In this document: piece after piece, positions 1 to 8,477 of the stretch | Numbering within the stretch: position 1 is the first letter of the stretch | Layout: each line of letters starts with the position of its first letter | From: Oceanobacillus damuensis | GTDB taxonomy: Bacteria; Bacillota; Bacilli; Bacillales; Amphibacillaceae | NCBI RefSeq assembly: GCF_001618145.1 | Contig: NZ_LQNF01000018.1 | Location: forward strand, 1 to 64,000 | DNA length: 64,000 nucleotides | Direction: 5' to 3' | The notes under the pieces: model-generated | The model's input: only the letters and a program-made list of their open reading frames with translations | What the model was told of the DNA's origin: nothing | Database searches by the model: none | Position numbers and translations under genes: made by a program

Positions 1-56
1 ATCCGTACGTACGGTGGTGTGAGAGGTCGGGGGTTAGTCACCCCCTCCTACTCGAT
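1..56 (+). mobile_element. 3' end of a group II intron (end of domain V and domain VI)
   Basis: Only the last bases are inside the window. Positions 1-16 look like the 3' strand of domain V (CGTACGTACGG). Positions 21-53 fold as domain VI: GAGAGG pairs with CCT-A-CTC, leaving A50 unpaired as the branch-point adenosine, and GGGGG (29-33) pairs with CCCCC (41-45). The intron would end near ...CTCGAT at 56, six bases after the branch point, as in the family. The catalytic core and any reverse transcriptase gene would lie upstream of the window. The intron strand is opposite to ylaF, so it cannot splice out of ylaF mRNA. Confidence 0.72.
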
Positions 57-211
57 TTCAAAGTTAATCCATACGCAAAAATTCCAAATCCTATAATGAG
101 AAATAATAAGATAAGCCATATATTACGCATTGCGATTGCTAGACCAACAAGAATGAACATTAAAATTACACTCATGGCTAAAAGAAGCATTGGGTAATTT
201 ATATTTTTCAT
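38..211 (-). CDS. ylaF: YlaF-like small membrane protein, C-terminus fused into intron sequence
   Basis: A 57-residue protein starting at 211 after a good ribosome site (GAGGTG, five bases from ATG). Residues ~6-27 (YPMLLLAMSVILMF...) and ~30-50 (WLILLFLIIGFGIFAYG) form two hydrophobic segments, fitting the small two-helix YlaF family of Bacillaceae. Function is unknown. The frame runs past the apparent intron junction at about 56 and stops at TGA 38-40, so the last residues (SSRRG) are read from the antisense strand of the intron. The native C-terminus has probably been replaced. The assignment rests on size, membrane profile and position before ylaH-ylaI; typA, which follows ylaF in B. subtilis, is not found here. 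Confidence 0.6.
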   Translation of the reverse strand: MKNINYPMLLLAMSVILMFILVGLAIAMRNIWLILLFLIIGFGIFAYGLTLKSSRRG

Positions 212-299
212 AAAAGCACCTCTATTTCCATCATAAAACAGTATATATCAAAATATAAAAATGTTCAAAATTAATTCGCGGGAGAACTTTCGGGAAAAA

Positions 300-640
300 G
301 GAAAAGATTTTGACAGCAATTAATTCCTACACATTTACAGTCATGTCCAGCTTCGGTTTCTAAACAGTCACCTCCGCTTTTGAACGTCTATCTCCGGTTC
401 CTAGAAACTCCTGTCATAAGCAATGGACATTCCAAGCGCGAAAATCATGCGCTTTCCAGTCCCTTGCTTATGCATTCGTTTCTAAACAGTCACCTCCGCT
501 TTTGAACGTCTAGCGAAAGCGGACTCGCCCCTCGAGGTCTTAAGTAGAAACTACCTGTGGCAATGAACAAGACTGGTAATTTCTACTTAAGCTTGTCGGG
601 ATGACCAAGGCGATTACGATTTTATGCTGTAACTGGCACG
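300..640 (+). repeat. R1 intergenic repeat, copy a
   Basis: This non-coding stretch fills the space between ylaF and ylaH. It starts with a block also seen near 50440 (CAGCAATTAATTC). It carries a long hairpin: CATAAGCAATGGAC (415-428) with GTCCCTTGCTTATG (459-472), and inside it AAGCGC (434-439) with GCGCTT (449-454). A 34-base segment is directly repeated at 357-390 and 479-512. A further perfect 12-bp inverted repeat lies at 539-550/580-591. Related copies lie near 21.1, 45.1, 50.4, 52.4 and 62.9 kb. No convincing ORF. Confidence 0.75.
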
Positions 641-697
641 AATTGTTAAGATTTAGTATGATAGTAGTTAGGTTTATTCGAATAATGGGGGATATAT

Positions 698-1009
698 ATG
701 AATGACTTCAGATTTGTATTTGATTTAGTAATTGATGTTAACGGGACAGATAATATATTCTGGATCTTTTATGTGATGAACTTGATTTTGGCTGCAATTG
801 CGTACGAACTGGGTTTTGCAAGAAAACTGCCGCTCGGTAAAACCATTTTCGTATACGTGATGCTGATGGTCGGGACATTTATTTTAACAATATTCACAAC
901 TGTAATGAGGATGCCTACCATAGAAAGTCTTCTGGTAATCATAGTTGTGCTTGCAATTTATAGAATCAGGCTCCATATGCAGCGAAAAGCGAATACCATT
1001 GAGAAATAA
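698..1009 (+). CDS. ylaH: YlaH-like membrane protein
   Basis: A 103-residue protein with three predicted membrane segments (about residues 20-38, 47-68 and 75-92) and a basic tail (RIRLHMQRK). Sequence and order match the YlaH family, whose role is not established. The start ATG follows GGGGGA with 6-7 bases of spacing. It is convergent with ylaI; a shared hairpin terminator lies right after the stop. In B. subtilis the gene follows typA, but here an R1 repeat precedes it, so it should have its own promoter. Confidence 0.8.
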   Translation: MNDFRFVFDLVIDVNGTDNIFWIFYVMNLILAAIAYELGFARKLPLGKTIFVYVMLMVGTFILTIFTTVMRMPTIESLLVIIVVLAIYRIRLHMQRKANTIEK

Positions 1010-1036
1010 AAAACGCCTAATGGCGTTTTTATTTTT
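1008..1036. terminator. Bidirectional terminator between ylaH and ylaI
   Basis: Inverted repeat AAAAACGCC-TAAT-GGCGTTTTT. The T-run on both strands suits both converging genes. Confidence 0.85.
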
Positions 1037-1039
1037 GCA

Positions 1040-1246
1040 CTATAAATATTGATCAACTTTCTTGTTTTCCCGATATAATCTGAAATTTCCTGTTGCCAGG
1101 CGTTTATTGGTTTTAATCTCAACCCGATCATAACAAGGGTTACATAAATACATATAAATTCTTCTGTTTCTTAATCGTTTCGCCTTCAAAGAATAATCTT
1201 CTATATCTTCTATTTTATCGCATAGAGAACATTTAACTTGCATCAT
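1040..1246 (-). CDS. ylaI: YlaI-like zinc-ribbon protein (DUF2197)
   Basis: A 68-residue protein with two CxxC knuckles, CSLC near residue 7 and CNPC near residue 36, typical of a small zinc ribbon; the rest is strongly basic. It is a member of the YlaI family (DUF2197) of unknown function. The first two codons are both ATG (1246 and 1243). GAGGTG sits only two bases before the first and five before the second, so translation may start at 1243. The partner ylaH lies convergently downstream. Confidence 0.8.
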   Translation of the reverse strand: MMQVKCSLCDKIEDIEDYSLKAKRLRNRRIYMYLCNPCYDRVEIKTNKRLATGNFRLYRENKKVDQYL

Positions 1247-1392
1247 ATCACCTCTACCTGGGAAAAATCATTTATTAGTTAACAGTATAACATAGATGGG
1301 ACTTCGATTTGAAGCTGAGATGTTTTATAAGCACGAGCCGGGGGAATAATAAAGCTAAAGCAAATCTACGAATAGAAAGGACGGCTGTTATA

Positions 1393-1695
1393 ATGAAAAA
1401 AAGGTATCTATTGTCTGCAGTTGGTGCAGTAGGAGCCGGTTTAGCAAGCTACTATTTAAAAGATGAGAAAAACAGGAATAAGATTAAAGATACGACAACG
1501 GAAATTACAAACAAGATGAAGAAAAAGACAGATAATACTTTTGAGAATGCTGGTGTACCTGACCAATCAGCAGAATCCGATCAAGATACTTCTCAACGGG
1601 AGAATTCAAAGATGGTTTCCGAAGGTTCCCAGTTCGGTGTGCAATACTACAACGAAAAAAAAGAAGAAAATACTACAGATAGACAGCAGCAGTAA
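1393..1695 (+). CDS. Small hypothetical protein with hydrophobic N-terminus and charged tail
   Basis: The product is 100 residues if it starts at ATG 1393, preceded by GAAAGGA about 12 bases upstream. An in-frame ATG at 1309 would add 28 unlikely residues. Residues 4-22 (LLSAVGAVGAGLASYYL) form a short glycine/alanine-rich hydrophobic segment. It is followed by a Lys-rich stretch (EKNRNKIKDTTTEITNKMKKK) and a polar, Gln/Glu/Asp-rich tail. The design resembles YtxH-type small stress or envelope proteins, but I cannot assign a family. It stands alone between ylaI and ylaJ and shares a terminator with ylaJ. Confidence 0.6.
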   Translation: MKKRYLLSAVGAVGAGLASYYLKDEKNRNKIKDTTTEITNKMKKKTDNTFENAGVPDQSAESDQDTSQRENSKMVSEGSQFGVQYYNEKKEENTTDRQQQ

Positions 1696-1792
1696 ATTTT
1701 AGAAAACATGGTATATGTGAATACCTTGGGATGTTGAGATGCAGTGCGTTTGTTGGACTTGTGCAGGAGTTTATTTGCACTCTCTGTCTGCG

Positions 1793-1826
1793 AAAAAAGG
1801 TTTCTGACCAATGTCAGAAACCTTTT
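1793..1826. terminator. Bidirectional terminator
   Basis: Strong hairpin AAAGGTTTCTGAC-CAAT-GTCAGAAACCTTTT between the convergent small gene (ending 1695) and ylaJ (ending 1845). Confidence 0.85.
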
Positions 1827-1844
1827 CTAGTGTCCTAAATTTTT

Positions 1845-2450
1845 CTATCTTAAACGGTCCTTATGCTCGTTTGATTGATCGCTTTCAATATCTTCCAATT
1901 CCTGTTTGTCCTCTTCATCGATTATTTCCTTATTTTGATCTGGCTCCTCTGCCGGGTCCTCATCCATAGGAAGTTCAGGCATATATCTCCCGACAATAGC
2001 CGCAAGCTCATCTACCACACCTTGTACAGGATGACCCTGACTTATCTTGTTTCCCATCCCCCGTATTCTCTCCACTAGGTCAGCATCCGCCACGACAACA
2101 GCAGTCTTCCCATAAGGGTCATGGTAAAGTGCTTCTGTTACGGAATATTTTATTGTGCCGACACGTGAACGGTCAAGGTCCTTATCCACATCGATTGCAA
2201 CAACCGTGTACGGACCAGCGACAATTGCTGAAGCGTTATTGACATTTGGAATATCTGCTGCAAGACTAGCCAGATGGTCAGCTATTTCGTTATTGTTGAG
2301 ATTTTGCCGTTCGTTCGGATCTGCATTTTCTACGTACACAATACGATCAGTATTTTCTTGTTCTCTAGCTAAAGGAGATTCTTCATCTTGGGCACATGCT
2401 GTTAAGATCAAGAGTACAGTCATAAATAAAATATTTAATCGCACGTTCAT
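1845..2450 (-). CDS. ylaJ: YlaJ/YhcN family sporulation lipoprotein
   Basis: A 201-residue lipoprotein precursor. The signal peptide is hydrophobic and ends in the lipobox LTAC, with lipidated Cys19. The mature part carries the YhcN/YlaJ domain (about residues 50-150, with VTEALYHDPYGKTAVVVAD as its best-recognised piece). The C-terminus is a very acidic tail (EDPAEEPDQNKEIIDEEDK). Family members are found in or near the spore inner membrane and affect germination or outgrowth; that role is family knowledge, not shown here. The gene is single and convergent with the small gene at 1393. Confidence 0.85.
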   Translation of the reverse strand: MNVRLNILFMTVLLILTACAQDEESPLAREQENTDRIVYVENADPNERQNLNNNEIADHLASLAADIPNVNNASAIVAGPYTVVAIDVDKDLDRSRVGTIKYSVTEALYHDPYGKTAVVVADADLVERIRGMGNKISQGHPVQGVVDELAAIVGRYMPELPMDEDPAEEPDQNKEIIDEEDKQELEDIESDQSNEHKDRLR

Positions 2451-2544
2451 TCAGCATTCCTCCTAATTATATTAGCTGATGAACTTATTTTGGATAGTTT
2501 GCGGGAAAATATACTTGTAAATATAAGAGGGAACTGCAAAAAAG

Positions 2545-2570
2545 AAAAGCCTGCAAGCAAGCAGACTTTT
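2545..2570 (-). terminator. Terminator of the YlaL-like gene
   Basis: Hairpin AAAAGCCTGC-AAGCAA-GCAGACTTTT. Read on the minus strand it ends in a T-rich run, downstream of the gene ending at 2623. Confidence 0.7.
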
Positions 2571-2622
2571 CGGAAGGTAATAAAGTATATATAGGTTTTC
2601 AAGTTTTCCTGAAAACAAGTGA

Positions 2623-3117
2623 TTAATGAATCACTATTTTTTTAATGTTTGTTATTGGGCTATTTCTGTTTGAACCATCTTTATAGAAGTAATGTACAGG
2701 CCCGTCCGTTTTTAAAGGCTTACCATTAAGTGCAAATAGAAAATATCCATTTGCAAGCTCTTCAAGTGTAATGGTTACGTCTTCATGCCCATCCGTAACC
2801 AATGTTGCGTTTTCAGCTTCTGGTTCGGCTTCGGCATTGTCTATAAAATCCTTGAGCGGTATGACATAGGAATTTTTTAAAATTTTTTCTCCCTCGAGTT
2901 TGGAAATACTTTTATTGACAGGTGGCCGGTTCATTTTCGTTTCCAATACTTCTCTATTAAATCGTTCTGATCGTCTTTCTAGATCATCATTTTCTTCTGT
3001 TTCACTGGCCTGAACAGAAAATGCATCCTCCAGTAATATTTTTCTGTCATCAAAAATCCATACTGTCGGATCCAGTGTTATCGAATAGGAAACCTTCCCT
3101 GTAATCGGTACAATCAT
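2623..3117 (-). CDS. YlaL-like conserved hypothetical protein
   Basis: A 164-residue soluble protein with no signal peptide or membrane segment. The N-terminus (PITGKVSYSITLDPTVWIFD) and the stretch around DVTITLEELANGYFLFALNG look like a conserved Bacillaceae family. Its position before ylaN fits ylaL of B. subtilis, but I assign this from context and partial memory only, so no symbol is given. The middle (residues ~35-75) is charged and probably linker-like. It is transcribed divergently from ylaN; its terminator is at 2545-2570. Function unknown. Confidence 0.6.
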   Translation of the reverse strand: MIVPITGKVSYSITLDPTVWIFDDRKILLEDAFSVQASETEENDDLERRSERFNREVLETKMNRPPVNKSISKLEGEKILKNSYVIPLKDFIDNAEAEPEAENATLVTDGHEDVTITLEELANGYFLFALNGKPLKTDGPVHYFYKDGSNRNSPITNIKKIVIH

Positions 3118-3283
3118 TTTCTCACCCCTAAGTTATGTATCTTACTTAGAATATCAGACATCAATTATTATTTCACCAGTAACGAATTAATTTTATATAT
3201 TTTTTCTGTTTTATTTGCATTTTCCTATTGCTAACGATAATATAATATAAAAGAAAGTCTTTTTAGTGGAGGGGATTCAATTG

Positions 3284-3565
3284 ATGCCAGAGGTGACTGT
3301 AGATCATCGTGAAAAAGCCCACGCCCTTCTTAAGGCTGACGCTGACAACATTTTACGACTTATTGAAGTTCAAATAGAGAATTTGACGATGCCGCAATGT
3401 CCGGTTTACGAGGATGTGCTGGACACGCAAATGTTCGGTCTGTCAAGGGAAATTGATTTTGCTGTGCGTCTGAACTTAATCAGCGAAAATGAAGGTAAAG
3501 CGCTTCTTGAGAATTTGGAGAAGAAGCTTAATATATTGCATGAAGCTTCACAGCAATCTTTGTGA
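3284..3565 (+). CDS. ylaN: YlaN (UPF0358) protein
   Basis: A 93-residue helical protein of the YlaN family (UPF0358). Recognisable features are [18 protein letters not shown] and the C-terminal helix [15 protein letters not shown]. In Firmicutes YlaN has been linked to iron-dependent growth and to the Fur regulator. The ATG at 3284 is preferred: GGAGGGG lies nine bases upstream, whereas an upstream in-frame GTG at 3266 overlaps that ribosome site. A TTG at 3281 is also possible. It is followed by a terminator, so ftsW has a separate promoter. Confidence 0.88.
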   Translation: MPEVTVDHREKAHALLKADADNILRLIEVQIENLTMPQCPVYEDVLDTQMFGLSREIDFAVRLNLISENEGKALLENLEKKLNILHEASQQSL

Positions 3566-3603
3566 TTATTGATTCATGTTTTGGCGTTATGGTGTTCCAG
3601 ATC

Positions 3604-3643
3604 AAAAACTTTGCCAGCAAACTTATTGGCAAGGTTTTTTTGT
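3604..3643 (+). terminator. ylaN terminator
   Basis: Stem CTTTGCC/GGCAAGG flanked by AAAA and a long T-run. Confidence 0.85.
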
Positions 3644-3767
3644 TTAAAACATTCAAATAATTGGAATTATTACCCGGATGAATAAAAAGTACAATTATGG
3701 TACACTGAATTATACTAAACTTTCTATCTATTCATCTGCAATTTATATTATGGCAGGGAGAAGCGGG

Positions 3768-4952
3768 ATGATACAGAAATTTAAAGATTATGACTTCACC
3801 TTAATTATCACACCATTACTCTTAGCTGGTTTTGGGATAGTGATGATCTACAGTGCCAGCATGGTAACATCTGTTGTGGAAGGTCATGAGAGCACGCATT
3901 ATTTAGTTAGACAGTCCGTCTGGTTTGGTCTGGGGATGATAGGTTTTATTTTCACCAGTCTATTTCCATATAAATATTACCAAAAGCTGATGAAATTTAT
4001 TATATTGGGAATAGTCATTCTTTTGGTTGCTGTTTTATTTTTTGGCAATGCCGTAAATAATGCCAAATCGTGGTTTCAGATCGGGCCACTAAGTATGCAG
4101 CCAGCCGAATTTGCCAAGCTTGGATTAATTATGTATCTTGCATCTGTCTATTCAAAAAAGCAGGCATATATCAATGAATTCAGTAAAGGGGTACTGCCTC
4201 CGTTAGTGTTGACAGCGATTATCCTGGGATTAATCGTACTTCAGCCAGACATCGGAACGGCGTCCATCATTTTTCTGATTGCTTGTTCGGTAATTTTTAG
4301 TGCCGGTATTCGTATGAAACATTTGTCCATATTGATCGGTATTGGAATTGCACTGGTATTGCTTGTAGTCCCGTATATGGTTACCGATGAAAGACTTTCA
4401 CGTTTTACGGGTGCTTATCAGCCGTTTGAAACCCCTGATTCGGATGGGTATCAACTGATACAGTCATATTTGGCAATTGGTGTAGGGGGACTGACAGGTG
4501 AGGGGCTCGGGCAAAGTGTCCAGAAACTGGGTTACCTGATGGAGGCACATACCGATTTTATCATGGCGATCGTTGCTGAGGAATTAGGCTTTTTAGGAGT
4601 GCTTAGTGTGATAGGAATGCTTGCAATTATAGTATTGCGTGGTATTTTTATAGCAAGGAAATGTAATGATAGTTTTGGTTCTTTGCTTGCGATAGGTATT
4701 TCTTCCATGGTTGGTATTCAGGCTTTTATTAATCTCGGTGCAATTAGTGGGCTTTTGCCAATAACCGGGGTCCCACTGCCGTTTGTCAGCTATGGAGGTT
4801 CCTCGCTTCTTATAATGCTTATCTCTATGGGGATTTTAAATAATATAGCTATGAATGTAAAAAAACAGGAAAGCGACCAAGTAGAGTCAAAGCATAATGA
4901 AAGCAGTAACACGATTAATTATAATAGGGGTGGAAAAAGATGGCAGAATTAA
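3768..4952 (+). CDS. ftsW: FtsW-type peptidoglycan glycosyltransferase
   Basis: A SEDS-family integral membrane enzyme (394 residues, about ten membrane helices) that polymerises lipid II at the division septum together with a class B PBP. Signature pieces are MQPAEFAKLGLIMYLA, LQPDIGTASIIF, MEAHTDFIMAIVAEELGF and the C-terminal PLPFVSYGGSSLL. ATG 3768 follows AGGGAG with good spacing and gives a normal N-terminus; longer in-frame starts (3678, 3753) lack this. Its stop overlaps the start of pyc by 13 bases, as in B. subtilis. A paralogue (spoVE) lies at 45364. Confidence 0.9.
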   Translation: MIQKFKDYDFTLIITPLLLAGFGIVMIYSASMVTSVVEGHESTHYLVRQSVWFGLGMIGFIFTSLFPYKYYQKLMKFIILGIVILLVAVLFFGNAVNNAKSWFQIGPLSMQPAEFAKLGLIMYLASVYSKKQAYINEFSKGVLPPLVLTAIILGLIVLQPDIGTASIIFLIACSVIFSAGIRMKHLSILIGIGIALVLLVVPYMVTDERLSRFTGAYQPFETPDSDGYQLIQSYLAIGVGGLTGEGLGQSVQKLGYLMEAHTDFIMAIVAEELGFLGVLSVIGMLAIIVLRGIFIARKCNDSFGSLLAIGISSMVGIQAFINLGAISGLLPITGVPLPFVSYGGSSLLIMLISMGILNNIAMNVKKQESDQVESKHNESSNTINYNRGGKRWQN

Positions 4953-7900
4953 AAAATATCAAAAAAGTTCTAGTTGCAAATCGTGGGGAAATCGCAATTC
5001 GGGTGTTTCGTGCATGTACTGAACTGAATATCCGGACAGTAGCGGTATATTCCAGTGAAGATTCCGCATCGTTTCATCGTTTTAAAGCAGATGAAGCATA
5101 CTTAATCGGAAAAGGGAAAAAGCCGATTGATGCGTATTTGGATATTGAAGCGATTATTGATCTTGCTAAAGAAGTAAACGTTGATGCAATCCATCCGGGC
5201 TATGGCTTTCTCTCGGAAAATATAAATTTCGCAAAACGATGTGAAGAAGAAGGTATTATTTTTATCGGCCCAACAAGCGAGCACTTAAACATGTTTGGGG
5301 ATAAAGTGAAAGCAAGAGAGCAGGCTGTCAATGCGGATTTGCCTATTATTCCAGGAAGCGGAGGAGCCGTAACTACTGTTGAAGAAGTTGAAACATTTGG
5401 TCAGCAATATGGATATCCAATCATCATCAAAGCCTCTTTAGGTGGCGGTGGACGTGGAATGCGTATTGTCCGTGATGAAACAGAGGTCAAAGAAGCATAT
5501 GACCGTGCAAAATCAGAAGCCAAAGCTGCTTTTGGCAATGATGAGATCTACTTAGAAAAATTTATTGAAAATCCGAAACATATTGAAGTGCAAATCCTGG
5601 GTGACAAACATGGGAATATTGTTCATTTACATGAAAGAGACTGTTCGGTACAACGCAGACATCAAAAAGTAATTGAGGTTGCACCGAGCCTATCATTATC
5701 AGACAAGCTTCGTGAGGAAATTTGTACTGCCGCAGTCAATCTGATGGAAAATGTAGGTTATATCAATGCTGGAACAGTAGAATTTCTTGTCACAAAAGAT
5801 GAATTTTATTTTATTGAGGTCAATCCACGGGTACAGGTGGAACATACAATCACTGAAATGATTACCGGTATCGATATTGTCCAGTCGCAGTTGAAAGTCG
5901 CTGATGGATTTAGCTTGCACAGTGACTCAGTGGGAGTGCCACAGCAGGAAGAGATTAAAACCAGTGGGTATGCAATCCAGTCAAGGGTTACTACTGAAGA
6001 TCCACTGAATAACTTTATGCCTGATACAGGGAAGATAAATGCTTACCGTACTGGTGGCGGGTTTGGTGTTCGGCTTGATGCTGGAAATGGTTATCAAGGT
6101 GCAGTGATTTCACCGCACTATGATTCTCTGCTCGTAAAAGTTTCTACATGGGCACTTACTTTTGAACAGGCTGCAATCAAAATGGTTCGAAATCTGAAGG
6201 AATTCAGAATTCGCGGTATTAAAACAAATATTCATTTTCTGGAAAACGTAATTTTACATGAGAAATTTATGTCTGGTCAATATGATACGACATTTATAGA
6301 CAAAACACCTGAATTGTTTGTTTTTCCTAAAAGAAAAGACCGCGGTACAAAGATGCTTACTTATATCGCTCAAACCACACTAAATGGTATCGAAGGTATG
6401 CCCAAAAAAGAAAAGCCATCCTTCTCACCATTATTGATTCCGGAAGTGGACCATCATAATGAAATCCAGCCCGGTACGAAACAAATCCTGGATGAACGTG
6501 GTCCAGATGGACTGGCAGAGTGGCTCAAAGAGCAGAAGGAAGTTATGCTGACAGATACAACTTTCCGTGACGCTCACCAATCTTTGCTTGCGACACGTGT
6601 AAGAACGAATGACCTGCTGCATATCTCTGAGCCTACATCAAGATTGCTCCCAAATCTTTTTTCTGTTGAAATGTGGGGCGGGGCAACCTTTGATGTAGCA
6701 TACCGATTCTTAAAAGAAGATCCATGGATAAGGCTTCTGAAACTGAGAGAAAAAATGCCAAACGTCCTGTTCCAAATGTTGCTTCGCTCAAGCAATGCAG
6801 TTGGTTACAAAAATTATCCCGATAATCTTATCCAGGAATTCGTTGAAAAAAGTTCCAATGCTGGAATAGATGTTTTCCGGATATTTGATAGCTTAAATTG
6901 GATAGAGGGTATGAAGCTTGCTATCGAGTCTGTTCGCGAGAATAACAAGATCGCAGAAGCAACGATTTGCTATACAGGAGATATTCTCGATAGCGGGCGC
7001 AGAAAATATGATCTGGAATATTACAAGAATATGGCAAAGGAACTGGAACAATCCGGCGCACATGTTTTAGGTATTAAAGATATGGCTGGATTATTGAAAC
7101 CTGAAGCTGCTTATCAGTTAATAGCCAGTCTTAAAGAAACTGTAAACCTTCCCATCCATCTGCATACACATGATACAAGCGGAAATGGAATATATACGTA
7201 CGCGAGAGCCATAGACGCAGGCGTGGATGTTGTCGATGTTGCTGCAGGCCCTATGGCAGGAATGACATCACAGCCAAGTGCCCAGACACTATATCATGCG
7301 CTTGAAGGAAAGAGTCGCCAGCCTAAAGTCGATATTGGAGCCTATGAAGAGATTTCTCATTATTGGGAAGGGATCAGAGATTACTATAAAGATTTTGAAA
7401 GTGGCATGAAAGCTCCACATACAGAGATTTATTTTCATGAGATGCCTGGCGGTCAATACAGTAACCTTAAACAGCAGGCAAAAGCAGTCGGCTTGGAAAA
7501 CAGGTGGAATGAAGTAAAAACGATGTTCCGTAAAGTTAATGATATGTTTGGAGATATTGTAAAAGTTACCCCATCTTCCAAAGTTATTGGTGACATGACC
7601 TTATTTATGGTACAAAATGATTTAACGGAGGAAGATATTTATGAGAAAGGTGAATCAATCGATTTTCCTGACTCAGTCATCGAATTTGCTCAAGGTTATA
7701 TCGGACAACCATACCAAGGATTCCCGGAGAAGCTGCAAAAGATTATTCTTAAGGATAGAGAAGCAATTAAAGTCAGACCGGGAGAACTATTGGAACCAAT
7801 TGATTTTGAAGAATTACGAGATTCATTGTTTGAGAAGCTGGACCGTCAAGTCACTAGTTTTGATCTGATCTCACACGCACTATATCCAAAAGTGTTTATG

Positions 7901-8383
7901 GATTATACAAAATTCTGTGAAACATACGGTGACATGTCTGTATTGGATACTCCCACTTTCTTCTATGGAATGAAACTTGGGGAAGAAATAGAAGTTGAAA
8001 TAGAGAAGGGTAAGACGTTAATTGTCAAGCTGGTATCCATCTCTGAACCTAAAGAAGATGGGACACGTGTTTTCTATTTTGATTTAAATGGACAGTCACG
8101 TGAAATCCGTGTCAGGGACGAAAGTATTGAATCATCCCTTATAACTAGACCTAAAGCGGATAAATCAAATATCAAGCATATTGGTGCGACGATGCCAGGT
8201 ACAGTTCTGTCGGTTAATTGTTCCAAAGGCGACTCAGTGAATAAAGGAGACCATCTGTTGACAAACGAAGCAATGAAAATGGAGACAACCATTCAGGCTC
8301 CATATTCCGGTGTCATCAAACAAATTCATGTTGTCAGTGGAGACACGATTGAAGTAAATGATTTACTGATTGAATTTGAATAA
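4940..8383 (+). CDS. pycA: Pyruvate carboxylase
   Basis: A single-chain biotin enzyme (1147 residues) that makes oxaloacetate from pyruvate, bicarbonate and ATP, refilling the TCA cycle. Domain order: biotin carboxylase (1-~455, ATP-grasp glycine loop GGGGRGMR near 170), carboxyltransferase (~530-800, TTFRDAHQSLLATRVRT, metal-site HLHTHDTSGNG near 735), tetramerisation linker, and C-terminal biotinyl domain with AMKM, biotinylated Lys1113. Full family length, no lesion. The start has the ribosome site AGGGGTGG and overlaps the ftsW end, so the two are translationally coupled. Confidence 0.97.
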   Translation: MAELKNIKKVLVANRGEIAIRVFRACTELNIRTVAVYSSEDSASFHRFKADEAYLIGKGKKPIDAYLDIEAIIDLAKEVNVDAIHPGYGFLSENINFAKRCEEEGIIFIGPTSEHLNMFGDKVKAREQAVNADLPIIPGSGGAVTTVEEVETFGQQYGYPIIIKASLGGGGRGMRIVRDETEVKEAYDRAKSEAKAAFGNDEIYLEKFIENPKHIEVQILGDKHGNIVHLHERDCSVQRRHQKVIEVAPSLSLSDKLREEICTAAVNLMENVGYINAGTVEFLVTKDEFYFIEVNPRVQVEHTITEMITGIDIVQSQLKVADGFSLHSDSVGVPQQEEIKTSGYAIQSRVTTEDPLNNFMPDTGKINAYRTGGGFGVRLDAGNGYQGAVISPHYDSLLVKVSTWALTFEQAAIKMVRNLKEFRIRGIKTNIHFLENVILHEKFMSGQYDTTFIDKTPELFVFPKRKDRGTKMLTYIAQTTLNGIEGMPKKEKPSFSPLLIPEVDHHNEIQPGTKQILDERGPDGLAEWLKEQKEVMLTDTTFRDAHQSLLATRVRTNDLLHISEPTSRLLPNLFSVEMWGGATFDVAYRFLKEDPWIRLLKLREKMPNVLFQMLLRSSNAVGYKNYPDNLIQEFVEKSSNAGIDVFRIFDSLNWIEGMKLAIESVRENNKIAEATICYTGDILDSGRRKYDLEYYKNMAKELEQSGAHVLGIKDMAGLLKPEAAYQLIASLKETVNLPIHLHTHDTSGNGIYTYARAIDAGVDVVDVAAGPMAGMTSQPSAQTLYHALEGKSRQPKVDIGAYEEISHYWEGIRDYYKDFESGMKAPHTEIYFHEMPGGQYSNLKQQAKAVGLENRWNEVKTMFRKVNDMFGDIVKVTPSSKVIGDMTLFMVQNDLTEEDIYEKGESIDFPDSVIEFAQGYIGQPYQGFPEKLQKIILKDREAIKVRPGELLEPIDFEELRDSLFEKLDRQVTSFDLISHALYPKVFMDYTKFCETYGDMSVLDTPTFFYGMKLGEEIEVEIEKGKTLIVKLVSISEPKEDGTRVFYFDLNGQSREIRVRDESIESSLITRPKADKSNIKHIGATMPGTVLSVNCSKGDSVNKGDHLLTNEAMKMETTIQAPYSGVIKQIHVVSGDTIEVNDLLIEFE

Positions 8384-8439
8384 TAAAGTAATAAAAGAGG
8401 AAGGAAACGAGGGTCACATTTCATTTCTTTTCGGATCAG

Positions 8440-8477
8440 AAAAACAGGAAGCAGTCATTAACCGCTTCCTGTTTTTT
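8440..8477. terminator. Bidirectional terminator between pycA and ctaA
   Basis: 12-bp stem AAAACAGGAAGC/GCTTCCTGTTTT with an 11-base loop. It overlaps the stop codon of ctaA and serves both converging genes. Confidence 0.9.
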
